Positions 41,814 through 51,744 of a DNA stretch of 64,000 nucleotides are shown here, piece after piece. The notes beneath the pieces were generated by a model, which made no database searches, was not told the DNA's origin, and saw only the letters and a program-made list of their open reading frames with translations. Each line of letters starts with the position of its first letter. Positions within the stretch are counted from its first letter, which is position 1. Made by a program: the position numbers and the translations under genes. The stretch is from Stagnimonas sp965279705 (GTDB taxonomy: Bacteria; Pseudomonadota; Gammaproteobacteria; Nevskiales; Nevskiaceae), in the NCBI GenBank assembly GCA_965279705.1, contig OZ257257.1:744001-808000 (forward strand), read 5' to 3'.

Positions 41814-44501
41814 ATGAAGCTCCCAAAAATAACCTCCAATTCCCGTGCCGCCGAGCCTTTACAGGGCGACCCCGGCTGGCTCGCGCGACTGCCGCGCGAG
41901 GCGCTGAGCCTGCTGCTGTTCGGCTTGGCCGTTCTGCTGCTGCTGTCTCTGGTCAGCCACCACCCGGACGACCCGGGCTGGTCGTCGTCCGGCGGCGGTG
42001 CCGCACTGCATAACTGGATGGGCAGAGGGGGTGCCTGGCTAAGCAATACGCTGCTCAGCCTGACCGGATTCGTCAGTTTTGTGCTGCCGCTGGCTTTGGG
42101 CTGGCTGGGGTTTCGCTTGTTGCAGGCACGCGCGCCGACCCATGCGCTGCCTGCCGGCCTGCGGGTGCTCGCAGCCTTTGTTGCCGTGCTGAGTCTTACC
42201 GGCGTGCTGGGCGTGCAAAGCCGCGCACCGGGGGAGTGGACACCGCAGGGCGGCGGTGGCTTGTTCGGCGCGGCTTTGTCCGACTGGCTCTCGGCCCTGC
42301 TGACGGCTGAGGGTGCTGCATTGCTGCTGCTGACGCTGTGCATTGCGGCCCTGCCGCTGGCGCTGATGTTCAGCTGGCTCGATGTGCTCGACGTGACAGG
42401 CGGCGCCACGCTCAAAGGCTGGGCGCGCCTGTTCCCGCCGCGCGCCGTCACGTCGCCGTCGATGAATAACGAGACGCCGGACATGCAGGAAGACGTGTCG
42501 CTACCGCCCTTGGTCAAGCCCTTGCCGCCGCGTCGTGGCAAGCCTTCTGCCACGCGCATCGAACCGCAGTTCGACTTGCTGACGCCAACGGTGGCAGGTG
42601 CTGCCGTTGCAGAGGCCTCACCCCTGATGGCCGCCGGAGAAGGCCCGGATCTGAAGAGCTTTTACGAGTCCCTGCCCAGCCACGTGCTCGCAGAGGAAAC
42701 ATTTGATCAGCCAACGGAGGCCCCTGCGCCCGAATGGGCGGAGCTGCCCGCGCCGCTGCCACCCTGGGTGCGCAAGGAAGACTCAAAGCCGGCAACGGCG
42801 TATCACGACGACGCCGACCGCGACACCATCGCCCCGCTCTGGGGCGGTGCGATATTGGAAGACGCCCTGCCGCCCACGCCGGTGCCGCCGGAGCCTGTCA
42901 CGCACAAGCCCGTGGTACGCCTCACGACCTACGTCGAACCGGCCGTGACGCCGCCGCCCGCGCCCAAGCCGGTGGTGCTCTCGCCCTATGCGTCGCTGCC
43001 GGGGCAGTTCCCCAACGCTGGCAACCCCTTGCCGCCGGTAGAGCTGCTCGACCCCGCCAAACCCTCGACCCGCAAATACACGCAGGAAGAACTCGAACTG
43101 CTCTCCCGCAGCGTCGAAAAACATCTGGCGGATTTCGGTGTGAAGGCGCAGGTAGTGAATGCCATCCCCGGCCCGGTCATCACCCGTTTCGAGATGCAGC
43201 TCGCCCCCGGCGTGAAGGGCGTGCAGATCACCAATCTGTCGAATGACCTTGCGCGCAGCCTAAGCGTCAGCCGCGTACGCGTGATCGAAGTGATCGAGGG
43301 CAAGCCCTTCGTCGGCATCGAGATCCCCAACGCCAAGCGCGACTTCGTGATGCTGCGCGAGATCATCGACTCGCCGATGTACCGCAACTCGCCCAGCCCG
43401 CTGACGATGGCGCTCGGCAAGGACATCGCGGGCGCGCCGACCAGCGTCGATCTCGCCAAGATGCCGCATCTCTTGGTCGCGGGCACCACCGGCTCGGGCA
43501 AGAGTGTCGCGATCAACGTGATGATCGTGTCGATGCTCTACAAGGCCACGGTCGAGGAAGTGCGCTTCATCTTCATCGACCCGAAGATGCTGGAACTCTC
43601 CGTCTATCAGGACATACCGCACCTGCTGACGCCGGTGGTGACGGATATGAAAGACGCCGCCAACGCGCTGCGCTGGTGCGTGGCCGAGATGGAGCGCCGC
43701 TATCGGCTGATGACCGTGCTGGGCGTGCGCAATCTGGCCGGCATGAACAAGAAGGTGCTCGAAGCGCAGCAGGCCGGCGTGCCCATGCGCGACCCGATGA
43801 GCACGATGCCGCAAGATCTCTTCAGCGACGCGCCGGGCGAAGTGAAATACCTCGAAGCCCTGCCGCACATCGTCGTCGTCATCGACGAACTCGCCGACAT
43901 GATGATGGTGGTCGGCAAGAAAGTGGAAGAGCTGATTGCACGCCTTGCGCAGAAGGCGCGTGCGGCGGGCATCCACTTGATCGTCGCCACCCAGCGGCCC
44001 TCGGTGGATGTGATTACCGGCCTTATCAAGGCGAACATTCCATCGCGCGTGGCGTTCCAGGTCGCCAGTCCCATCGACAGCCGCACCATCCTCGACGTGA
44101 AGGGCGCGGAGACGTTGCTGGGTCACGGCGACATGCTCTACAAACCGGTCGGCGCATCGAGTGTGACCCGCGTGCATGGCGCGTTTGTCGATGACCACGA
44201 GGTGCATAAGGTCGTCGCCTACCTCAAGGGTGTGGCCGAGCCGAACTATGTCGATGGCATTCTGGCCGACGAAGAAGACCTCAAGGCCAAGGCCGACGAA
44301 GCCAGCGATGATGCCGAGAAAGACCCACTCTACGATCAGGCCGTCGCTCTGGTGCTGGAGAGCCGCAAGGCCAGCGTCAGCTGGGTGCAGCGCAAGCTCA
44401 AGATCGGCTACAACCGCGCGGCGCGCATGGTGGAGTCGATGGAGTCGGCAGGCCTTGTCGGCCCGAGCGGGCCGGGCGGCAATCGGGAGATTCTTGGATG
44501 A
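41814..44501 (+). CDS. ftsK: DNA translocase FtsK
   Basis: This 895-residue septal translocase has an N-terminal membrane domain (four helices within about residues 20-190), a Pro-rich linker, the hexameric motor with Walker A AGTTGSGKSVAIN and Walker B VVIDELADMMM, and the C-terminal gamma winged helix (WVQRKLKIGYNRAARMVESME) that reads KOPS. It resolves chromosome dimers at division. A TATACT -10-like box lies at 41763-41768, without a clear -35. The trxB gene often found upstream is not here. Confidence 0.95.
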   Translation: MKLPKITSNSRAAEPLQGDPGWLARLPREALSLLLFGLAVLLLLSLVSHHPDDPGWSSSGGGAALHNWMGRGGAWLSNTLLSLTGFVSFVLPLALGWLGFRLLQARAPTHALPAGLRVLAAFVAVLSLTGVLGVQSRAPGEWTPQGGGGLFGAALSDWLSALLTAEGAALLLLTLCIAALPLALMFSWLDVLDVTGGATLKGWARLFPPRAVTSPSMNNETPDMQEDVSLPPLVKPLPPRRGKPSATRIEPQFDLLTPTVAGAAVAEASPLMAAGEGPDLKSFYESLPSHVLAEETFDQPTEAPAPEWAELPAPLPPWVRKEDSKPATAYHDDADRDTIAPLWGGAILEDALPPTPVPPEPVTHKPVVRLTTYVEPAVTPPPAPKPVVLSPYASLPGQFPNAGNPLPPVELLDPAKPSTRKYTQEELELLSRSVEKHLADFGVKAQVVNAIPGPVITRFEMQLAPGVKGVQITNLSNDLARSLSVSRVRVIEVIEGKPFVGIEIPNAKRDFVMLREIIDSPMYRNSPSPLTMALGKDIAGAPTSVDLAKMPHLLVAGTTGSGKSVAINVMIVSMLYKATVEEVRFIFIDPKMLELSVYQDIPHLLTPVVTDMKDAANALRWCVAEMERRYRLMTVLGVRNLAGMNKKVLEAQQAGVPMRDPMSTMPQDLFSDAPGEVKYLEALPHIVVVIDELADMMMVVGKKVEELIARLAQKARAAGIHLIVATQRPSVDVITGLIKANIPSRVAFQVASPIDSRTILDVKGAETLLGHGDMLYKPVGASSVTRVHGAFVDDHEVHKVVAYLKGVAEPNYVDGILADEEDLKAKADEASDDAEKDPLYDQAVALVLESRKASVSWVQRKLKIGYNRAARMVESMESAGLVGPSGPGGNREILG

Positions 44502-44599
44502 GGTATTGCTGTGCTTGGTGGTAGCAGTCAGCCTCCATTCACCCGCGCTTCAGACCCGCTTCACACGATGCGCTTACTTCGTCACCCTGGATCAAACTG

Positions 44600-45232
44600 A
44601 TGTTTCGCACTCTGCTCGCAGCTTGCTTGTTCTCGCTCACCTCGCTGGCCCACGCGGAATCAGCCGAGGCCGCGCTCGCGCGCTTCGTCGACGGGGTGAG
44701 CAGCTATCAGGCCACTTTCACTCAGGTGCAGACCGACGAGCGCGGCATGAAGATCCAGAACAGCAGCGGTACGATGGCGCTGTCTCGGCCGGGCAAGTTT
44801 CGCTGGCAGTACGCGGCACCTTCCGAGCAGCTCATCGTCACCGACGGTAGCAAGCTCTGGTTGTATGACCAGGACTTAAAACAAGTCACCGTGCGCCCCG
44901 CTGAAGAAGCCCTGCAAGGCACACCCGCAGCGCTGCTCTCGCAAAAAAAGACGCTGACGGAAACCTTCACGGTCAGTGACGAGGGTGACTCCGATGGCGT
45001 CAAGAAACTAAAGCTCACGCCGAAGTCGAAAGACTCGGATTTTCAGGATGTGAGCCTCTGGCTCAAGGCCGGTGCGCCGGTGCGTATGGTGTTCCGCGAT
45101 ACCTTGGGTGGTGCGACCGACATCAACTTCGCGCAGGTCAAGACCAACGCCAAGCTCGATGCGGCCTTGTTCCGCTTCATCCCGCCAAAAGGGGTGGAGG
45201 TGATTGAATCGGGGACCGAAGCGGCGCGGTAA
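44600..45232 (+). CDS. lolA: outer-membrane lipoprotein carrier protein LolA
   Basis: This 210-residue periplasmic chaperone has a signal peptide (to about residue 19, SLAHA) and the LolA fold: YQATFTQVQTDERG, SGTMALSRPGKFRWQYAAPSEQLIVTDGSKLWLYDQDLKQVTVRPAEEAL. It carries lipoproteins from LolCDE to LolB. The gene follows ftsK by 98 bp, the standard gammaproteobacterial order, though the usual next gene rarA is here preceded by an inserted gene. Confidence 0.94.
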   Translation: MFRTLLAACLFSLTSLAHAESAEAALARFVDGVSSYQATFTQVQTDERGMKIQNSSGTMALSRPGKFRWQYAAPSEQLIVTDGSKLWLYDQDLKQVTVRPAEEALQGTPAALLSQKKTLTETFTVSDEGDSDGVKKLKLTPKSKDSDFQDVSLWLKAGAPVRMVFRDTLGGATDINFAQVKTNAKLDAALFRFIPPKGVEVIESGTEAAR

Positions 45233-45339
45233 CAGGGCGTTTTTTGTCGTGTATGTGCCGCATTTACTTAGTCTTGTTTGCTGGATCGCGGGCATGATTC
45301 TTGTGATGAATAGCAATTCGCGAACAAGGAAGCTCGCAC

Positions 45340-46464
45340 ATGTCCAGATTTCTCAAGGTAAAGGTCTTATCGCTACTGAGTGCCGGAGCGCTGATGAGCG
45401 CACAGGCCGCCGTGCCGACACTGGATGACCGCCAGGCCGCCGCCCAGATCGCGGCCGATGGCAGCGACTGCAAGAATCTCAATTTTTATTGGGAGATCGG
45501 CGACGCCGCAGGTAACAAGCGTTCAGGCAACGGCCCGGGTGGTTTGGCGCTGACCAAGGTGCAGCGCACTACCTCTGGCTACATCGCGTCTGCCGGCAAA
45601 TGGTTGTTCGGCGCGTATGTTGCCGAGAAGCGCGGCGGTCTGCCGACCGATGCGGATTTGCCCTATCTCACGCTCAAAAGCGGTCATCACGAGCAAGGTA
45701 ATTGCGGCTTTGCACTGACCCCTACCGGGCAGCGCACCGTGTTCAAGTGTGGCGAACCCGGCAACAACCCCAAGACAGTTGCCGATGGACCGCACCTGGA
45801 AAACGGTCAAACCGTGCCTGGCAGGTATTACTACGAACCTGGTCATTTCGAGGCGCTGGCAGCACTCGATGGCAGCCTGGGATTGGCATCGGCCACCGCA
45901 CTACAACTGGGCCCGATCATCGGCGGGGCGCTCCACATCGGCGGTCTGAGTTATGGCGGTGTGGTCTTGGCGGGGCAGGCCAGGATCGATGCCGCCAATT
46001 ACGCGCTGTTCCTGCGACAGGTGCTCGATGGCAGCTTGCGCATGGCAAGCCTGCTGGGTGCCAGCAGCGTCTGCACCAGCACGGCGGCTGCCGGCCTGAA
46101 CCAGACGCCGCTATATTGCAACCGCAACGCCAATCAGGACGACCGCACCGCTTTTGCGCCGCCACTGCAAGCTGCTCTCGACAGCACGCCAACCTTGCCG
46201 GATGGCACCACAGCCATCGCAAATGGCGAGCCTTGGCGCTATTCCCTCGGCCATTTTGTCGAGAAGGACGGCAGTTTCAGCTCTGCCGGGCAGTTTGGTT
46301 TCTATCCGTGGATCGACGCCTCACGCAGCTGGTATGGCGTTGTGTCCCGCTACGAAATGCTGAACGGCACCGCCACGCAGTTCCTCACCTATCAGGCCTC
46401 GCTACTTTGCGGGCGGTCGATCCGCAATGCCTGGCTGCATGCGGTGCCGAGCGGTACGCCCTGA
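45340..46464 (+). CDS. predicted secreted SxxK serine hydrolase (beta-lactamase/PBP-like)
   Basis: The 374-residue product has a signal peptide (to about residue 23). A Ser-x-x-Lys motif SAGK (84-87) in YIASAGKWLFGAYV looks like the nucleophile of serine beta-lactamase/PBP-type hydrolases. Further similarity is in ARIDAANYALFLRQVLDGSLRM (about 214-235) and SLGHFVEKDGSFSSAGQFGFYPWID (302-326), which match the strand bearing the third motif in that superfamily. Seven cysteines are present. ATG 45340 has AAGGA upstream. It is inserted between lolA and rarA, normally adjacent. The substrate is unknown; the assignment is by motif only. Confidence 0.6.
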   Translation: MSRFLKVKVLSLLSAGALMSAQAAVPTLDDRQAAAQIAADGSDCKNLNFYWEIGDAAGNKRSGNGPGGLALTKVQRTTSGYIASAGKWLFGAYVAEKRGGLPTDADLPYLTLKSGHHEQGNCGFALTPTGQRTVFKCGEPGNNPKTVADGPHLENGQTVPGRYYYEPGHFEALAALDGSLGLASATALQLGPIIGGALHIGGLSYGGVVLAGQARIDAANYALFLRQVLDGSLRMASLLGASSVCTSTAAAGLNQTPLYCNRNANQDDRTAFAPPLQAALDSTPTLPDGTTAIANGEPWRYSLGHFVEKDGSFSSAGQFGFYPWIDASRSWYGVVSRYEMLNGTATQFLTYQASLLCGRSIRNAWLHAVPSGTP

Positions 46465-46481
46465 CACTCTAGAATGAGTGG

Positions 46482-47795
46482 ATGCAGGCTTATCGCAATG
46501 TCACCGCGCCGCTCGCCGAACGGATGCGCCCCCGAACTCTCGATGAAGTTCTAGGGCAGACGCATCTGGTGGGCGAGGGCGGGCCGCTGCGCGTATTACT
46601 CGATGCCGGCAAGGCGCCTTCCATTGTGTTCTGGGGCCCGCCGGGTGTTGGCAAGACCACTCTCGCGCGACTCATCGCCCAGCATGTCGATGCGCAGTTC
46701 CTCACGCTCTCGGCCGTGCTCGCAGGCGTCAAGGACATCCGCGAAGCGGTGGTAAAAGCACAGGCCGAGCGTGAAGGTTTGCTGGCGCGCGGCACGATTC
46801 TCTTCATCGACGAAATCCACCGCTTCAACAAGGGCCAGCAGGATGCGCTGCTGCCCTTCGTGGAGGACGGCACGCTCACCCTCATCGGTGCCACCACCGA
46901 GAACCCCAGCTTCGAATTGAACGGCGCGCTGCTCTCACGTGTGCGCGTGCTGGTGCTGCGCTCGCTGGCGCCAGAAGCCATCGAGCAGCTGCTGCAACGC
47001 GCGCTCACCGATGCCGAGCGCGGCTTGGGTGCTACCGCCGACGCGCTGCCCACCGCATGGCTTGCGCGCATTGCCGAAGCCGCGGACGGCGATGCCCGCA
47101 AGGGGCTGGTGCTGCTGGAAACCGCCTACGAGCTGGGCCGCGCCGAAAAGAAGCACGACGACACCACATTGGAAAAACTCATCGGCCGGGGATTCCGCCG
47201 CTTCGACAAGCAGGGCGAGAACCACTACGACCAGATCAGCGCGCTGCACAAATCGGTGCGCGGCTCAGATCCCGATGCAGCGCTCTACTGGCTCGCCCGC
47301 ATGCTCGATGGCGGTGTCGACGCCGGCTACATCGCGCGCCGCGTGACGCGCATGGCTTACGAAGATATTGGTCTCGCCGACCCGCGTGCGCTGCAACTGG
47401 CGATCAATGCCTGGGAGGCCTTCGAGCGCATCGGCTCGCCCGAAGCCGAGCTGGCGATTGCCGAGGCGGTGGTCTATTGCGCCGTCGCGCCCAAGAGCAA
47501 CGCCATCTACGTCGCCTTCAAGGCCGCGCAGGCCGCGGTGCGCGATCACGGCTCGCTCGATGTGCCGCTGCACATCCGCAATGCGCCCACCAAGCTGATG
47601 AAAGACCTCGGCTACGGCAAGGGTTATCGCTACGACCACGAAGAAGCGGATGCGCATGCGGCTGGACAGCAGTTTCTGCCAGACCAGCTCGTCGGAACCC
47701 ATTTTTATCAGCCGACCGAGCGCGGGCTTGAAGGCCAGATCGCCGACAAGCTGCGTGCATTGCGTGGCCAGACAGCTAGGAAGGGTGCGCCCTGA
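46482..47795 (+). CDS. rarA: replication-associated recombination protein A (RarA/MgsA)
   Basis: This 437-residue AAA+ ATPase has APLAERMRPRTLDEVLGQTHLVGEGGPL, Walker A GPPGVGKTT (about 47-55), Walker B LFIDEIHRFNKGQQD, sensor GATTENPSFE and a C-terminal tetramerisation domain. It acts at stalled replication forks. Start ATG 46482. Its stop overlaps the crcB start by one base. Confidence 0.95.
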   Translation: MQAYRNVTAPLAERMRPRTLDEVLGQTHLVGEGGPLRVLLDAGKAPSIVFWGPPGVGKTTLARLIAQHVDAQFLTLSAVLAGVKDIREAVVKAQAEREGLLARGTILFIDEIHRFNKGQQDALLPFVEDGTLTLIGATTENPSFELNGALLSRVRVLVLRSLAPEAIEQLLQRALTDAERGLGATADALPTAWLARIAEAADGDARKGLVLLETAYELGRAEKKHDDTTLEKLIGRGFRRFDKQGENHYDQISALHKSVRGSDPDAALYWLARMLDGGVDAGYIARRVTRMAYEDIGLADPRALQLAINAWEAFERIGSPEAELAIAEAVVYCAVAPKSNAIYVAFKAAQAAVRDHGSLDVPLHIRNAPTKLMKDLGYGKGYRYDHEEADAHAAGQQFLPDQLVGTHFYQPTERGLEGQIADKLRALRGQTARKGAP

Positions 47796-48166
47796 TGCCG
47801 ATCTGGATGGCCGTCGCCCTAGGCGGTGCCAGCGGCTCGCTGGCGCGCTATGCACTGGGTGTGTGGGCGCGCACCGCCGTGCCCGGCTTCCCACTCGCCA
47901 CACTGCTCGTCAACGTCGTGGGCGGTGTCTGCATCGGACTCGTCTTCGCGACCAGCGCCAGCCGGCCGGAGTTTCCAGATTGGTTGCGCACGGGCCTCAT
48001 CACGGGCGTGCTGGGCGGCTTCACCACCTTCTCGGCCTTCTCGCTCGAAACGCTGCTGCTGTGGCGTGAGGGCAGCGCGGGCCTGGCGCTCGTCAATATC
48101 GCGCTCAATCTCTTGCTGAGCCTGGGTGGCTGTGCGCTGGGTTTGTGGCTGGGCCGCAGCCTGTAA
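47795..48166 (+). CDS. crcB: fluoride exporter CrcB/Fluc
   Basis: This 123-residue protein with four membrane helices is a small dual-topology fluoride channel. Family signatures are GGASGSLARYALG, PLATLLVNVVGGVCIGLV and TGVLGGFTTFSAFSLE. It is translated directly from the rarA stop (TGATG). No fluoride riboswitch can precede it because there is no leader. Confidence 0.93.
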   Translation: MPIWMAVALGGASGSLARYALGVWARTAVPGFPLATLLVNVVGGVCIGLVFATSASRPEFPDWLRTGLITGVLGGFTTFSAFSLETLLLWREGSAGLALVNIALNLLLSLGGCALGLWLGRSL

Positions 48167-48205
48167 ACTCTCGCGTCCCCGGAAACACCTGAAAGCAGCA
48201 AGACC

Positions 48206-49483
48206 ATGCTCGACCCCAAACGCCTGCGCGCCAATCCCCAGGAAGTGGCTGACCAACTCGCCCGTCGCGGCTACGTGCTCGACGTCGTTACGTTCGAGAA
48301 GCTGGAGTCGCAGCGCAAGGCCCTGCAAAGAGAGACCGAGGCGCTGCAAGCCGCACGTAACAAGGCGAGCAAGGAAATCGGTTTTGCCAAGGGCAAGGGC
48401 GAAGACGCCGCACCGCTGTTTGCCCTCGTCGAGCAGAGCAAGATCAAGCTGGCCGAGAACGAAGTCGCCCTCGCCGCATTGCAGACCGAGTTCGATGACT
48501 TTCTCGCCCGCCTGCCCAACATCCCGCATGCCTCGGTGCCCGATGGCAAGAGCGAAGCCGACAACGTCGAACTGCGTCGCATCGGCACGCCGCGCGTATT
48601 CGACTTTCCCATCAAGGATCACGCCGACCTTGGTGAAGCCTTGGGTCAGATGGACTTCGCTGCCGCCGCCAAGATCACCGGCTCGCGCTTCGTCGTGCTG
48701 CGCCGTGACCTCGCACGAATGCACCGTGCACTGACGCAATTCATGCTCGACACGCACACGCTGGAGCACGGCTACGAAGAGCTGTACGTGCCCTACATCG
48801 TCAATGCCGACTCGTTGCGCGGCACCGGCCAGCTGCCCAAGTTTCGCGAAGATCTGTTCGGCATCAAGCTCGACGACCGCGACTGGGCGCTGATCCCAAC
48901 CGCTGAAGTGCCGGTGACCAATCTGCTGCGCGACGAGATTCAGGATGCCGCTGCATTGCCTAAGAAGTGGGTGGCACACACGCCATGCTTCCGCAGCGAA
49001 GCGGGTTCTGGCGGCCGCGACATCAAGGGAATGATCCGCCAGCACCAGTTCGAGAAGGTGGAGCTGGTCTGGGCGGTTGAGCCGAGCAAATCCTATGAAG
49101 CGCACGAGGCGCTGGTGGATCACGCCGAAGCCATCCTGAAAAAGCTCGATCTGCCCTACCGCGTAGTAGTGCTCTGCACCGGCGACATCGGCGCGGTGGC
49201 GGCCAAGACTTACGACATCGAGGTCTGGCTGCCTAGCCAGAACACCTACCGCGAGATTTCGTCTTGCTCCAACTTCGAGGATTTCCAGGCCCGCCGCATG
49301 ATGGCGCGCTACCGCGACCCGGTGAGCAAAAAAAACGAGTTGCTGCACACGCTCAACGGCTCAGGCCTGGCCGTGGGCCGCACGCTAGTGGCGGTGCTCG
49401 AGAACTACCAGCGTGCCGATGGCCGCATTGATGTGCCATTGGTTTTGCAGCCTTATCTGGGCGGTGCGACGACGATTAGTTAG
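48206..49483 (+). CDS. serS: seryl-tRNA synthetase
   Basis: This 425-residue class II synthetase has an N-terminal long coiled-coil arm (about residues 30-105) that binds the Ser-tRNA variable arm, then the catalytic core with motif 2 FRSEAGSGGRDIKGMIRQHQFEKVELV and motif 3 NGSGLAVGRTLVAVLENYQ. It charges tRNA-Ser and tRNA-Sec. It is convergent with the DUF934 gene, sharing 4 bp at the stops. Confidence 0.96.
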   Translation: MLDPKRLRANPQEVADQLARRGYVLDVVTFEKLESQRKALQRETEALQAARNKASKEIGFAKGKGEDAAPLFALVEQSKIKLAENEVALAALQTEFDDFLARLPNIPHASVPDGKSEADNVELRRIGTPRVFDFPIKDHADLGEALGQMDFAAAAKITGSRFVVLRRDLARMHRALTQFMLDTHTLEHGYEELYVPYIVNADSLRGTGQLPKFREDLFGIKLDDRDWALIPTAEVPVTNLLRDEIQDAAALPKKWVAHTPCFRSEAGSGGRDIKGMIRQHQFEKVELVWAVEPSKSYEAHEALVDHAEAILKKLDLPYRVVVLCTGDIGAVAAKTYDIEVWLPSQNTYREISSCSNFEDFQARRMMARYRDPVSKKNELLHTLNGSGLAVGRTLVAVLENYQRADGRIDVPLVLQPYLGGATTIS

Positions 49484-49983
49484 CTGCGACGCGCGTCAAA
49501 GACAGCGGTGCTGCGATCCTGTGCTGTCTGATAAGGCAGGGGCTTTGCTTCTGCTGAGAGCGCGGCTTGGCACACAGCCAAAGCCTGATCGTCACGCAGC
49601 GCAAACTCGTTGATGCCACAGCGCGTCATCATTGCCAGCTGATCGGCAACCACGGCTGCGCCTGTTGCGCGGATCACGCCCTTGTAGAGATCACGGTCAC
49701 GCAGGCGACGCGCCTGAGAGTAGGCGCGGCCATCGCCAAAAGCAGGGAAGTCCAGCACCAGCATCGGACGTGCAAGCACATCGGCAGCGAGCGTGAGCAC
49801 ATCGACGGTGTTGGCGAGCTTCACGGCCACCGGTGGGCTACGGGCAGCGAGCACTGAGGCATCCGCTTGCCAGCGTGTGAGACTGACGATCACTGCGCCG
49901 GTATCGGGCATTGCGGCGTCATCGGTGAGCAGTATGTAAGTGTCGGAGACCACTGCACCTTGGCTATTCAGCAGAGCGCTCAT
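49480..49983 (-). CDS. DUF934 protein, partner of sulfite reductase
   Basis: This 167-residue protein of the DUF934 family (VIVSLTRWQADASVL, RPMLVLDFPAFGDGRAYSQARRLRDRDLYKGVIRATG, LAMMTRCGINEFALRDDQAL) is found immediately downstream of cysI-type sulfite reductases in many proteobacteria. Its start overlaps the cysI stop by 4 bp. It probably serves sulfite reduction, but its biochemical role is not known to me. Confidence 0.88.
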   Translation of the reverse strand: MSALLNSQGAVVSDTYILLTDDAAMPDTGAVIVSLTRWQADASVLAARSPPVAVKLANTVDVLTLAADVLARPMLVLDFPAFGDGRAYSQARRLRDRDLYKGVIRATGAAVVADQLAMMTRCGINEFALRDDQALAVCQAALSAEAKPLPYQTAQDRSTAVFDARRS

Positions 49984-51653
49984 GCAACGGCCTCTTCGGC
50001 AACCGGATAGAGCTTGGCCTTGAACGGCTGCATGCCAACGCGCTGGTAGCAGGCGAGGAAACTCTCGTCCTCATTCTGGCGTTGGTCGAGATACGTTTTT
50101 ACGATGGTCTGCACGGCATCGGCGATGTGCTCACGATCGACCGAGGGGCCGGTGCGGTCGCCGAGGCTGGCCTTGTTTTCGGATGAGCCACCGAGCGTGA
50201 TCTGGTACCACTCCTCGCCTTTTTTATCGACGCCGAGAATGCCAATGTGACCGACGCTGTGGTGGCCGCAGCCATTCATGCAGCCGGACATGTTGAGCTT
50301 GATCTCGCCGATATCGTGCTGGTAGTCGAGCGACTCGAAGCGGTCGAAGATTTCCTCCGCCACCGCAATCGAGCTGGCGTTGCTGAGCGAGCAGAAGTCG
50401 AGGCCGGGGCAGCAGATGAGGTCGGTCAGCAGGCCGATGTTCGGCGTGGCGAGATCGAGCTTTACGAGCGCCTGCCAGAGCGGATAGAGATCGACCTGTT
50501 TCACATCGGTGAAGACCAGATTCTGGTTGTGTGTGGCGCGCAGCTCGCCGAAGGAATACTGGTCGGCAAGGTCGGCCACGGCATCCATTTGCTGATGCGT
50601 GACATCACCCGGGGCAATGCCGCGCGCCTTGAGCGAGAGGAAGACAATCGCGTAACCCGGTTGGCGGTGCGCCTTGAGATTGCGCTTGGTCCAGGCAGCG
50701 AAAGCAGTGTCATTCGTCAGATGTTCGGCGTAGCTGACATCGCTTGCGGCGGCGGTGTCGTAGTCGAAACTGGTGAAGAAGGACTGGAAGCGCGCGATGT
50801 CTTCGCGCTTGAGCTTGAGCGGCCCATCCTTGATGGTCGCCCACTCGGCCTCGACCATTTCCTTGAACTTGGCGAGGCCGGTTTCCTTCACCGTGATCTT
50901 GATGCGCGCCTTGTAGATGTTGTCTCTACGCCCAAGCAGGTTATAGACGCGCAGGATCGCCTCGCTGTAGCTGAGCAGGTCTTCCTCCGGCAGCCACTCG
51001 CGGATCACCTGGCCGATGATCGGCGTGCGACCGAGGCCGCCGCCCACCACCATCTCGTAGCCGATCTCGCCCGCGTCGTTCTTGATGATGTGCACACCGA
51101 TGTCGTGCACCTGTGTCGCCGAGCGGTCGGTAGTCGATGACGAGAACGCGAACTTGAACTTGCGCGGCAGCCAGTTGAACTCCGGGTGCTCGGTGGCCCA
51201 TTGGCGCGTCAGCTCGCAATAGGGGCGCGGGTCAATCAGCTCGTCTTTGGCCACACCCGCCAGGTGATCGGCCGTGATGTTGCGAATGCAGTTGCCGCTG
51301 GTCTGGATTGCGTGCATCTCCACCGTCGCAAGGTCGGCGAGAATGTCCGGCACGGTTTCGAGCTTGGGCCAGTTGAACTGGATGTTCTGGCGCGTGGTGA
51401 AGTGGCCGTAGCCCTTGTCGTACTTCCGCGCGATGTGCGCAAGCATGCGCAGCTGCTTGGAGCTGAGCGTGCCGTAGGGGATGGCGATACGCAGCATCGG
51501 CGCGAAGCGCTGAACATAAAGCCCATTGCGCAGGCGTAGATGCTTGAACTCATCCGCCGGCAAGGTGCCTGCCAGATAGCGTGTCGTCTGATCGCGGAAT
51601 TGCTCCACGCGGGCATTGACGAGGGCTTTGTCGAATTGGTCGTAGCGATACAT
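49980..51653 (-). CDS. cysI: nitrite/sulfite reductase, siroheme hemoprotein
   Basis: This 557-residue protein reduces sulfite to sulfide in cysteine synthesis. The 4Fe-4S/siroheme cysteines are CPGLDFC and CMNGC (C-x5-C and C-x3-C) in the C-terminal third. The N-terminus contains KGYGHFTTRQNIQFNWPKLETVPDIL, usual for the family. It is grouped with DUF934, cysB and cysG. Upstream (51733-51742) is a palindrome ATATCGATAT that may be part of its control region. Confidence 0.93.
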   Translation of the reverse strand: MYRYDQFDKALVNARVEQFRDQTTRYLAGTLPADEFKHLRLRNGLYVQRFAPMLRIAIPYGTLSSKQLRMLAHIARKYDKGYGHFTTRQNIQFNWPKLETVPDILADLATVEMHAIQTSGNCIRNITADHLAGVAKDELIDPRPYCELTRQWATEHPEFNWLPRKFKFAFSSSTTDRSATQVHDIGVHIIKNDAGEIGYEMVVGGGLGRTPIIGQVIREWLPEEDLLSYSEAILRVYNLLGRRDNIYKARIKITVKETGLAKFKEMVEAEWATIKDGPLKLKREDIARFQSFFTSFDYDTAAASDVSYAEHLTNDTAFAAWTKRNLKAHRQPGYAIVFLSLKARGIAPGDVTHQQMDAVADLADQYSFGELRATHNQNLVFTDVKQVDLYPLWQALVKLDLATPNIGLLTDLICCPGLDFCSLSNASSIAVAEEIFDRFESLDYQHDIGEIKLNMSGCMNGCGHHSVGHIGILGVDKKGEEWYQITLGGSSENKASLGDRTGPSVDREHIADAVQTIVKTYLDQRQNEDESFLACYQRVGMQPFKAKLYPVAEEAVA

Positions 51654-51744
51654 GGGTACTGCTCCTTCATCCGCTCGCCATTGGGCTGGGCATCACTTTC
51701 GCGGGCGCGAAGGGTAGCAAGCCAGCGCGCGCATATCGATATAT

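Noticed and set aside
47740..47795. Fluoride riboswitch upstream of crcB
   Set aside because: crcB starts at the rarA stop with no leader, so there is no room for a riboswitch.
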